NCBI GenBank assembly: GCA_013398295.1
Contig: VZSF01008955.1
Coordinates: forward strand, 355,623-419,622
Origin: Chionis minor
Taxonomy: Eukaryota; Chordata; Aves; Charadriiformes; Chionididae
Direction: 5' to 3'
Length of the DNA: 64,000 nt
Shown here: one piece after another, positions 23,801 to 32,771 of the stretch
How the letters are laid out: every line of letters begins with the position of its first letter
Numbering within the stretch: position 1 is the stretch's first letter
The notes under the pieces: model-generated
What the model was told of the DNA's origin: nothing
The model's input: only the letters and a program-made list of their open reading frames with translations
Database searches by the model: none
Position numbers and translations under genes: made by a program

Positions 23801-26344
23801 TACTTAACCTACATAGAATCTGTAATTAAAAAAAAAGCTCTTACTTGATACATTTCTTTTCCAAAAAGATAATCCCAAACCTGCCTCTGGACATCCCAGT
23901 TCACCAAGTAACCCTGTAGGATTTAGAAAAAAATACACTATTTAGGAAATAAAATCATACTTAAAAAAACCCAACAATGATTAGAAATCAAAAAATGTCA
24001 AGTGAATGGTAAGACTGGTAGTATAAAGAAATTTGAGAGTAAAAATATCTAAATTCACATTTCTATGCTAAGGAGTAAATGTTACATAGGATAAAAAATG
24101 TTACAAATATTCCCCATCAATATGTTTATTGCCACACTACAAAACCAATGTAAATTGTGTTTCCTATATACATTATTCTCTGACAGAAGCCTGTCAGTCT
24201 GACCTCAGTGCCAGGGAAGGTTATGGAACAGATCATCTTGTGCGCCATCACATGGCATGTACGGGACAACCAGGTGATCAGGCCCAGTCAGCATGGATTT
24301 ATGAAAGGCAGGTCCTGCTTGTCTAACCTGACCTCCTTCTACAACAAGGTGACCCGCTTAGTGGATGAGGGAAAGGCTGTGGATATTGTTTATCTGGGCT
24401 TTAGTAAAGCCTTTGACACAGTTTCCCACAGCATTCTCCTGGAGAAACTGGCTGCTCATGGCTTGGATGGGTGTAGTCTCCACTGGGTAAAAAACTGTCT
24501 GGAAGGCCGGGCACAAAGAGTGGTGGTGAACGGAGTTACATCCAGTTGGTGGCTGGTCACAAGTGGTGTTCCCCAGAGCTCGGTACCGGGGCCAGTTCTG
24601 TTTAATATCTTTATCAGTGATGTGGATGAGGGGATCGAGTGCACCCTCAGAAAGTTTGCAGATGACACCAAGTTAGGTGGGAGTGTTGATCTGCTTGAGG
24701 GTAGGAAGGCTCTACAGAGGGATGTGGACAGGCTGGATTGATAGTCCGAGGTTCAACAAGGCCAAGTGTCGGGCCCCATGCAGCGCTACTGGCTTGGGGA
24801 GAAGTGGCTGGAAAGCTGCCTGGCAGAAAAGGACCTGGGGGTGTCAGTCAACAGGCAGCTGAGTATGAGCCAGCAGTGTGCCCAGGTGGCCGAGAAAGCC
24901 AGTAGCACCCTGGCCTGTATCAAGAACAGTGTGGCCAGCAGGACTATGGAAGTGATCATCCCCCTGTACTTGGCACTGGTGAGGCCCCACTTTGAATACT
25001 GTGTTCAGTTTTGGGACCCTCACTACAGGAGGGACCTTGAGATTCTGGAGCGCATCCCAAGAGCAACAAGGCTGGTGAGGGGTCTAGAGCACAAATCTTA
25101 TGAGGAGCAGCAAAGGAAACTGGGGTTGTTTAGCCTGGAGAAGAGGAGGCTGAGGGGAGACCTTATCACTCTCTACAACCTCCTTTCAGGTAGTTGCAGG
25201 GAGGTGTCAGTCTCTTCTCCCAATTAACAAGCGCCACGACAAGAGGAAACAGCCTCAAATTGCACCAGGAGAGGTTTAGATTGGATATTAGGAAAAATGT
25301 CTTCACAGAAAGGGTTATCAAGCATTGCAACAGGCTGCTCAGGGAAGTGGTTGAGTGACCATCCCTGGAGGTATTTAAAAGATGTGTAGGTGGGGCTGAG
25401 GGACACGGGTTAGTGGTGGACTTGCAGGGTTAGGTTTACAGTCGGACTTGATGATGTTAAGGGTCTTTTACAAACTAAATGATTCTATGATTTTTAGACT
25501 TCACACTGCTGGATTTGATTCTTGTATAATACTACATATAACCCTGCAGCTGGGGCATGGCGTATGAAAACTACTCCTTAAAACACCGATTTACATTTGG
25601 CTATAACTTTAAAACTCAGGGTATGTTACTTACCTTCTGAAAAGGGAGAATATAAAAAAGACCAGAGGGATCTTTAATTTCATCCAGTTGATTTGCCGTA
25701 AAGGTTTTCAAGCGTGCAGTCTTTGATCTGAACTGACAGTTGGGAATAACGCTGGAAAAGAGCGGGAAGTTTCCTATTCATCACAGTATGAGACACACTC
25801 CTTGCCTTTACACTGCTCGCGCACACAGGGCGCTCTCAATACTATTTTTCCTGCTGCCTTTCGGTTTTAATCCACTTATCGGGGCGAGTTACGAGAGGAG
25901 ATCTCTCATTCCCGACGCCTCCGCCGCAGAGGAGACATCCCTTGGAAAACAACCCAATCCCCCCCGCACTCGGCACTGCGGTACCCCCGGAACTGACGCC
26001 ACCCCTCGCCCCCGCCATGGTCGGTGGGGGATGGTGTAACGGTCCGGCCGGGCCGGTGGGCGCGCGCCGCAGGGGCGGGGCCCGGCAGCGCCGCAGGGGC
26101 GGGGCCACAGGCCGGGCCTCTCCCCGGCCGGCCCAGGCGCGGCTGGCGGCCCGCTGGCCGGCGGAGGGGCCGAGGGAGTGGAGAGGTGCCCTCCCAAGCT
26201 CCCGGGCGGCGGCGGCGGGGAGCGGCGGAGCGATAAGGGGACGCCCGCCCTGTCCCGCCCCCTCCCGGGCCCTCACCTGACGTTGGCATGGCTGTAGCCG
26301 ATCTTGGCGTTGTAGGCGCCGTTATCCAGCACCAGCGTCGCCAT
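17694..26344 (-). CDS. ACTR6: Actin-related protein 6 (11 coding exons)
   Basis: Eleven minus-strand exons (26344-26277, 25751-25634, 23913-23845, 22468-22345, 21598-21463, 21372-21316, 20603-20505, 20307-20229, 19665-19494, 18783-18645, 17823-17694) join to 1191 nt, 396 residues and a stop, the usual length of vertebrate ACTR6. The actin fold is visible: first phosphate loop [12 protein letters not shown] near residues 6-17, second loop [13 protein letters not shown] near 147-159, and LTGGN near 319-323. The end is EEKFDI. ACTR6 (Arp6) is a nuclear subunit of the SRCAP remodeller that exchanges H2A.Z into nucleosomes. No frameshift or premature stop is present. The gene is head-to-head with BLTP3B and tail-to-tail with DEPDC4. 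Confidence 0.97.
18147..18168. repeat. Inverted repeat (10-bp arms, 2-nt loop)
   Basis: CTTCACTTTT and AAAAGTGAAG face each other across CA, in the last ACTR6 intron; no further structure is recognised. Confidence 0.85.
18645..18783 (-). CDS. ACTR6: ACTR6 coding exon 10
   Basis: Acceptor ATTTTACAG, donor GTAAGT. It holds the actin-family [11 protein letters not shown] motif. Confidence 0.95.
18784..19493 (-). other. ACTR6: ACTR6 intron 9
   Basis: AT-rich, with an A/C low-complexity tract at 19403-19460. No exon or repeat family is seen. Confidence 0.65.
19494..19665 (-). CDS. ACTR6: ACTR6 coding exon 9
   Basis: Acceptor AATTTAG, donor GTATAA. It reads [18 protein letters not shown] to YSIQNLPE. 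Confidence 0.95.
20229..20307 (-). CDS. ACTR6: ACTR6 coding exon 8
   Basis: Acceptor TCTTTCAG, donor GTAATG. It reads [17 protein letters not shown] to KKGFCK. Confidence 0.95.
20505..20603 (-). CDS. ACTR6: ACTR6 coding exon 7
   Basis: Acceptor TTTTCACAG, donor GTATGT. It reads [18 protein letters not shown] on to KDMDIA, with the last lysine codon split. Confidence 0.95.
20604..21315 (-). other. ACTR6: ACTR6 intron 6
   Basis: Unassigned AT-rich intron; nothing recognised. Confidence 0.65.
21316..21372 (-). CDS. ACTR6: ACTR6 coding exon 6
   Basis: Acceptor TTCTGTAG, donor GTAAAG; 57 nt reading [18 protein letters not shown]. Confidence 0.94.
21463..21598 (-). CDS. ACTR6: ACTR6 coding exon 5
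   Basis: Acceptor TATTTCAG, donor GTAAAC. It carries the second phosphate loop [12 protein letters not shown] and a lysine run SKKKKEAII. Confidence 0.95.
21599..22344 (-). other. ACTR6: ACTR6 intron 4
   Basis: AT-rich intron with an A/C-rich patch near 21935-21990 and a short mixed ATAC/GCAT repeat near 22238-22272. Confidence 0.65.
22345..22468 (-). CDS. ACTR6: ACTR6 coding exon 4
   Basis: Acceptor TTTTCATAG, donor GTAAGT. It reads [17 protein letters not shown] to QAVLRVN. Confidence 0.95.
22469..23844 (-). other. ACTR6: ACTR6 intron 3
   Basis: AT-rich intron with an imperfect TATATAAC-type repeat near 23218-23285. No exon or mobile element is recognised. Confidence 0.65.
23845..23913 (-). 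CDS. ACTR6: ACTR6 coding exon 3
   Basis: Acceptor CCTACAG, donor GTAAGAG; 23 whole codons from GYLVNWDVQ to KEMYQ. Confidence 0.95.
24184..25493 (+). mobile_element. 5'-truncated CR1 LINE (reverse-transcriptase C-terminal part and 3' UTR)
   Basis: On the + strand, antisense to ACTR6 in its intron 2. The frame starting near 24208 encodes the end of a CR1 reverse transcriptase: [21 protein letters not shown], and the catalytic box as [10 protein letters not shown] stop at 24739-24741 and shifts to other frames (24766-25227) show that it is dead. The C-terminal part has [13 protein letters not shown] and [14 protein letters not shown]. The 3' end carries GATTCTATGATTTT, the CR1 terminal repeat. 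It is relatively young compared with the other CR1 pieces here, since long frames survive. Confidence 0.95.
25634..25751 (-). CDS. ACTR6: ACTR6 coding exon 2
   Basis: Acceptor CTTTTCCAG, donor GTAAGTAA. It reads [17 protein letters not shown] to LPFQK. Confidence 0.95.
26277..26344 (-). CDS. ACTR6: ACTR6 coding exon 1
   Basis: ATG at 26344-26342, reading [19 protein letters not shown]; donor GTGAGG after 26277. A serine codon is split with exon 2. Confidence 0.95.
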
Positions 26345-26402
26345 GTTCCCCACGGCGCCACGGCCGCCGCCGTCCCAGTATTGATCCGCCACCGCCGTGG
26401 AT

Positions 26403-26421
26403 CTCTATGGTTACCATAGAG
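26403..26421. promoter_or_regulatory. Perfect inverted repeat in the ACTR6 promoter
   Basis: CTCTATGGT, one T, then ACCATAGAG: 9-bp arms about 60 bases upstream of the ACTR6 start codon. It may bind a dimeric factor; GTTACC also resembles an RFX half-site. Function is inferred from position only. Confidence 0.5.
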
Positions 26422-26894
26422 CGGAGGAGCAGCGCGCGCGCGTTGCCTGATGGGACGCAGGAGTGCCGCGGGAGCCGCCGCCGCACGCTCACGTAGCGCC
26501 GGTGACGCTAGCGAAGCCGCGGAGGCCATTGGTCGCGCGTCACCCGGAAGCTCTCGCCAACCAGACCGGGGAGGGGAGGGGAGGCGGTGCCGTTCGCTGC
26601 GGGCCCGCTGCGCCTGCGCGGGCAGCCCAGGCCCTGGGCGGTTGCAGGGGGCGGTGACCACCGCTGAGGGGGGTGGGTGCAGCGGGCATGGGGCTAGTAC
26701 CGTGCCAGCCCGGGGGGAAGCGAGCGCTTCTCCCGTGTGTATCATCGTTATTTTGCCGCAGTTCTAAGCGTGCTGTGATTAACGCTCTTTTGTTATAAAT
26801 AGTATAGAACCCCAGTGGTACCGGTGTTCGCTGTGGCCGCCGAGCGGCTGTTGTTACCGCAGCTCTGTGCGGACTCGCGGGGCCACGGGAGAGC

Positions 26895-27690
26895 CCCAGG
26901 CTGGAAGGGACCGGAGAGACCATCGGGTCCCACCGTCTCTGTGGGGAAGGCGGCGCAGCTGACGCGATGTCGCGCCCTGTCCAACTGCATCTTGGAAAAC
27001 CTCCGGCGATGGTGGCGCCACCACATCCCTGGGGAGGTTATTGCAGGGATTGTTTGTTCTCGCTATAAAAAATAAAATCCTTACATCGAGATGAAACCTG
27101 TCCCAGTGCCGCTTCTACCACTCGCCCCTTGTCTTCTCTTTGTGAAGAGAGAGCCTCCATCCTTTTTGTAGCCACACTTCTAAGTGCTGGAATATGGTGA
27201 TCAGGTCCCCCCTGAGCCTCTTCTCCAGGGAGAAAAGACCTAACTGGTTCAGCCCTTTCTCACGGGGCAGGTTCTCCAGCCCTTTGATCATCTTCATGGG
27301 CTTCATTTGGACCCCTTCCAGTCTGTCCACATCTTTTTTGAATTGTGAGGACCAGAACTGGACACGGTACTCCAGGTGCGGCCTGACAAGTACTGAGCAG
27401 AGTGGGATGATGGCGTCTCTGTCCCTGCTAGCAATGCCCCTGCAGATGCAGCCCAGGATCCGATTTGCCTTCGTGGCTGAGCAGCATCGCACTGCTGAGT
27501 CCTGTTCTGCTTGTCCACCAGCACCTCCCAGTCCCGTCCAGCACGACTGCTCCCACACCACACACCGAGCCTGCGCTGGGCTCCTTGGTTATGTCCTCCC
27601 AGGTGCAGGATCTTTCACTTGTCTCTATGACGAATTTTGCTTTATTTATGTGTTTTACTTGCCATCACTGGTGTCTTTGTTGTTATCCAA
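26895..27690 (-). mobile_element. CR1 LINE fragment, antisense orientation
   Basis: Starts with the CR1 3' UTR text 'aggctggaagggaccgg' and runs, on the minus strand, back into the reverse-transcriptase C-terminus. The minus frame 27561-27115 reads RPHLEYRVQFWSSQF and [18 protein letters not shown], with the same conserved order as the copy at 24184-25493 but different sequence, so it is another CR1 subfamily. It begins about 550 bases from the ACTR6 start codon and its first 200 bases remain CpG-rich. The far end near 27690 is approximate. Confidence 0.88.
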
Positions 27691-30600
27691 TAAAATAGGA
27701 AGTGAATTATAGTTTTGTATCTGTATGCAGTTGGCTTTCCTGGAAATACCAGACCTCAAAAATAACTGCTACTCTACATGATTACTTTTCACACTACCAA
27801 ATATCAAATGTCTTTCCATGAGCCGGGATGTTCAGCAGAACGCACGGCAATCTGATTTGAGAGCAATCCTCTTTACGTGCTTACCAGTTTCTTAAGGACA
27901 ACATCCTTAATCCCCGCTCTAGCAGACACATTCTTTGGTTCTTGAGGAGAGGTCACAGGAATTATCAAAAGCCTGGTTTTCCAGTTCAGAGCTTTCTGGG
28001 TTCTTTTAAAGAACACAGTACAGTGCTGGTTGTTCTCTTTCTTTGCCCTCCAGCAGGTACGGTAATAGCAAATTTTGATCAAAACCCCAAACCCAAAATA
28101 CAGAAAATATACAATTGTGACATGCTTTAGGAATTCATAGTGTTACAGCAAAAGATAAGCTATTACTCTTAAAAACACATAATTGTTGCTTTTTCCTTTT
28201 ATTAATAACATAAGGTTCTTAGAAGAATAATGTAAACACACACAAAAAAATCATTATAGCTATTGCTAACTTTTTGTCTTATGAAATTAAAAGTAAACCC
28301 CAAAATTTAATTAATTATTTCTTCTCTTCTAGGTACTAGCTCCAGCTCTGTGAAATTTAATGTTATCATTTAATGACTTGTATTAAATTCAGAGTTACTT
28401 TTGGTTTTGGGTTTTTTTTTCTTTCAGTACCTGCAGGACAAGTGCCAGGCTTTTAACAGTTCACTTAGATTTATGTGTAGTGGTTAATATACATAAATAT
28501 TTAAAATCTCTCAGAACTAAAGTTGGCATATTTACTGCCATTGCTAACTGAGGCCAACTCACATAAATATTTATTGAGTTTGTTTACATATTCACCCATA
28601 TATTGCAGTGACACTTTGATAATTTTTTGTTGTTGTTGGAGTACCTAACAAAGGCAAAGTCAGTGACATAGCAAGGACAAATAAATATGACTTTCAAATG
28701 TCCACATGGTAGCAAACCTTGTGCGTTGCCCCTTACAATAGATTAGAATAGGCATCTTGTGATGCTCTAACTTTGAGTAATGATCTGTCAGACTACTTAA
28801 GCCTTGCACATCTGCATTTGAAGACAAATCCTTCATTATCTTTTGCATTGTCTATATGAAGCCGTGCTGAATTTCTCCTTCTGCAAGTATGAAACAAAGC
28901 ACTCACTGAAATCAAAACTTCTTAGGTCACATTTTATCTATTCTTTTTTCACATTTTCTACTACTTTATTTCATGGGAAAAACAAAGAATACTTTTTTTA
29001 ATTCTGTGACTTTCATGTTTCTGAAGTCACTTGGGCTTCAGTTACGGGGTTTTTTTTGGTTTGTTTTCTCAAGTCCATTCCAGTTTTTACAGTTAAAGAA
29101 TCTGCATGACCACATGAAAAGTCAAACTCCATCTGCACACCCTGTACAAAGCACACAGCTGCTTATTTGCTCTGCTCTGTGGATGCATGTGGCCTCAGAA
29201 TGACTGAAGTGACAACTACAGAATTTGCAGGTTGTTTAGGGCATCCAAAGAAAGTTACGCTTGAGGAAGAAGTTATTGCATTCTTTGACACAGGGCGGGT
29301 GTTATCCTGGACTTAGCATCCATACATGGAACCCCGTGCTCCTTTCTTTATCTAGGTGATGGTGAAGGTCAGGCTGGTGGATGAGATGACTGCCTGATGG
29401 GAAACTCTCTACGTCCTTGGGTTCTTGGGTCTTCTATTGGATGGAAAGAGTTCGCAAATAGGCCCTAAAAATTACCTGTGGTAAATATAAGCCAAAATTC
29501 TTCTTTGAGATCATTTTAGTATCCTAGATACATTCACAAGTGGAGTTCTTTCTTGGTGACATGAGTTTCAGTTGCTCCAAAGGGATGAGAAGGCAGAAGC
29601 TGAGGTGAATACTGTGGCTAGCAGGGCAGGAGCTTGCCAGCCAGGGCCTGTCCCACCATCCCCAGCCAGACAGCAGGGCAGGCAGGGGTGGGAGGGCAGC
29701 CCAGAGCCCAGGCTATGAGGCAAGCGTCTGCACTTCTTGACTTCTGAGGTCAAGCACAGAAGTCAATCCTCATGTCAGGGTCAGGATCAGGTGCGGTGGT
29801 GTGACCCAGGGCCCAACACAGCCCAGGGATCACCAGGGAGGTCCACGGTGACCAGGCAGGTCTGAAGTGAAGGTGAAAAGTCAGTGGGTTAGGGTCCAGA
29901 TCAGCAGTACCCAGAGCAACAGGACCCACGGCAATACACGTGACGATCTGCCACTACAACCACCCCTTCTTTTCTTCTCCTGCGACACAGTTTCTCCTCA
30001 CTGGGTGGGAGAGTCAGTTTGGCAAATCAAGAGCAAAGAGCCTTGGTTGCTAGATGAAGAAACCCTACACAGCAATGTTTATAAGTGCAAAGGAGTCAGG
30101 AAGACTAAGCCACTACTTCCTGTTTGTGGTTATCGTATTAAGGTGACAGCTGATGCAATTTTTTTCATAAATGACTCCCTTCCTCTGTTCAGGGCAGGAG
30201 TCAGTCTTTGGGACTTTGTATGAAGCACCATTTTCACATAGCTGCAGTCTTAATTCAACATGATAGCAGAAATTCATATGCCTGCAAACAATGCACTGTG
30301 ATTTGGAGAATCAGTCCAAAGTCTTAATAAACATGGTCTGGGGATAGCCTGATATTAATGTGCATCAGGCGGTAAAATGAAGCGTCAGATACTCTGCTCG
30401 AACCAAGGGATGATCTGTGCTCCTTATCACATGCCCTTCTAATTCCCTGGTGTGGGGCGCTGATCTATGCATTTTCCTCTGTTCCTCCAATGCACCAGTG
30501 CACCAGCTGAGGGAGAACATGAAGTCACAATTCAGATCAACTCAGCCAGACAGGAATATTTCTGGTTTCCAGTTCTGACATCAACGAAGAGCCTCTAGAC

Positions 30601-32030
30601 TTTCCCTTTCCTGCCAGAGCTATGCTTGCAGGACACTTGAAAGGGAACATACAGCATGGGTCTTGCTTTCCTTGTCCTTCATATTTTCTTTCATGATGAG
30701 AAGCTGATCCATCATTATGATGAACATTTTTTCTCCAAGATACTGGTAGATTTTTTTCTGGTTGAGAAAATTGATCTTAAAACAGGAATAAAAGTGTTAG
30801 CTTCATACACAGCTCATTCCCACTTTATAAATCTCTTTAAAGAATATAATGAGGTCAGTATTACACAACTGACTGATTCTGAAATGCCTGGAAAAATCAA
30901 TTGAAAATGTTCATCTCCTGACCTTTCATCTGTTACTGCTTCATAGTTCTGACTTAAAGGTCCTTGGGGTTTTGGTTCATTGCATGTAAATTATTAATCT
31001 GTTATGTATATGAGAAGCAAAACAAGTAGTATCCGATGTCTTTCCTCTGCAGCGCTAGACTATATTCTAGAGCCAGCAAGACTTCATACAGTGGTCACAT
31101 CTGAAAACCTTGTTAGTTTTACAACTGTTAATTTTTTTTTCCTTTTCCAATTATATCTACTCTTTAGGGTATTTGGTGACCTGCCACTGAAATTCTTCAA
31201 GATACCTTTTCCAAATCAGGGAGCCCCAGAGAACAGGGTTGCCGGCGGAACAGGGACATTTATTTTTTTTAACTGACTTGCAATTTTTGCTACAGCATGA
31301 TAAGCTGTTCTCTCAAAATTAAAACAATCTGTAGGCTTTCTACTTGCAACAGATACCCAGTGAAATATAAGCCCCTGGAGAACAACCTGATTTCACAAGT
31401 CTGGGGGTTTGAGTAAATGCTGAGAAACTTGGGGTAAGGGAAATATTCTATATGTGTATATACATATGAATTTATTGCCATACCATTACAGGCTTCTGTC
31501 AGTAAGCTTTTCTTCTCCTAGTGCTGTAGGAGCAGTAGCAGTCCTGGCTCTCAAAGCTGGGCTGGGATCATGCCCAGGAGAAGGCATGCAGCTGTTTGGG
31601 CAGGGCTTGCTGCCTGAGCAACTCCTCCATGCTGGAAGAAGAGATGGCAGGGTCCCATTTGTTGCTTCTGGGGTTGTTTGCTTCCTTGCCGCATCCTTTT
31701 GGAATGATTATGGGGATCCCCGATGAAAACAAATTTGTGGATTGCTTTTCGTAGCTGGGAATGAATATTGCTTATCAAGTGGCTTGTAAAAGAGAGGTAT
31801 AAAAAGGATAAATGTCTCGGCTAATCAAGGTGAATATATTACAAAAGAGATAGAATAATGGAGTTTTATGTGAAAAACTTAAAGTAACTTTAAATATTGC
31901 TTCTGTGAATAAGCTCTGCAGATCATTTGGGAAGAGCACGTGCAGGTATTAACGCCACATAGGTAATACGCATTTTATCCAAAGGAATTCTTGATACCTA
32001 TTAGATCAGATTTTTGTGGTGGTGTTGTTA
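27691..32030. other. Unassigned spacer between ACTR6 and BLTP3B
   Basis: Mostly AT-rich. A moderately GC-rich patch at 29550-29960 holds no CpG island and no repeat I can name. Frames such as 29867-30223 (118 codons) and 30656-30904 show no recognisable motif. Confidence 0.6.
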
Positions 32031-32156
32031 CACGTAACAGCTTTTAGTTAGGCTTTGCAACAAATTTTCAACAAAAAATATCAACGCGTACCGGTGATGC
32101 AGGCTGCGGGGGTCCGAGGGGGAGGCAGAGGCCGGGCCCACGGGAGACACGCAGGG

Positions 32157-32238
32157 GCGGGAGGAGGGATGGAGCCACAAGCGGGGGACACGGACGGGCG
32201 GGAGGAGGGATGGAGCCACAGGCGGGGGACACGGACGC
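32157..32238. repeat. 41-bp tandem duplication
   Basis: Two adjacent 41-bp units (32157-32197 and 32198-32238) starting GCGGGAGGAGGGATGG differ at only two positions. They lie at the left edge of the BLTP3B CpG island and carry GC-box-like GGGCGGGAGG at the joint. Confidence 0.9.
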
Positions 32239-32577
32239 CGTCAGAGTTTTAGAGATCGGAAGGCTGAAGAGGGAGGAAAGAAACAGCAGGCGCCGGAGAG
32301 CGGAGGGAAGGCGGGCGGCGCGGCCCGGGGTGGGCACAGGCTGCGGGCGCTGAGGTGGGGGACGGCGGCGCTGACGATGCCGACGCCGGCGGGCAGCCGC
32401 AGCCAGCCCTTCCCCGGGTTCTGCGGGCTGAGGGGAGGAGGCGCCGCTTCCCCGCCTGCGCCTCGGCCGGGGCTGTCCCTCCCCCCGCGGGGCGGTGGCT
32501 CCGGGTTGGGTTCGGTCCGGCCCTCCCCGCCGCCGCCGCCGCCGCCCCCGTCCCCCGTCACTAGGCGATGCTGCAGC

Positions 32578-32589
32578 CAAGATGGCGGC
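32578..32589 (+). promoter_or_regulatory. YY1-type site
   Basis: CAAGATGGCGGC matches the YY1 consensus seen near many CpG-island transcription starts. Confidence 0.6.
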
Positions 32590-32727
32590 GGGCGCTCAGT
32601 GAGCGGGAGGGGAGGCAGCGGCTCCGCTCCCGGCGGTCTCCCCGCCTCGGGCAGGGGGAAGGCGGAGGGATGAGGCGCGTCCCCGGTCCCGGCCGGTCGT
32701 CGTGAGGGGCGCGGGCCGGCAGACACC

Positions 32728-32771
32728 ATGGCGGGGATTATCAAGAAGCAGATCCTGAAGCATCTCTCCAG
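32728..32771 (+). CDS. BLTP3B: BLTP3B coding exon 1
   Basis: ACCATGG start context at 32728; 44 nt reading MAGIIKKQILKHLS; donor GTCAGT at 32772. Confidence 0.95.

Larger units (their letters stand above)
25900..26750. promoter_or_regulatory. ACTR6: CpG island and promoter of ACTR6
   Basis: Dense CpG surrounds the ACTR6 start codon at 26344. Upstream (to the right) there is an NF-Y-type CCAAT on the minus strand (ATTGG at 26528-26532) and an ETS-type CCGGAAG at 26544-26550. No TATA box is close. Long open frames on both strands here are a by-product of high GC. Confidence 0.8.

Noticed and set aside
24208..25227. Two long + frames as host genes
   Set aside because: They are pieces of a dead CR1 reverse transcriptase, not a bird gene.
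25906..26745. 279-codon minus-strand frame
   Set aside because: It lies across the ACTR6 first exon and promoter in CpG-rich DNA, has low-complexity Ala/Pro/Arg composition and overlaps the real exon 1. It is open only because GC-rich DNA has few stop codons.
29867..30223. 118-codon + frame in the ACTR6-BLTP3B spacer
   Set aside because: No motif, no splice context and no codon pattern that sets it apart from chance frames; not called a gene.
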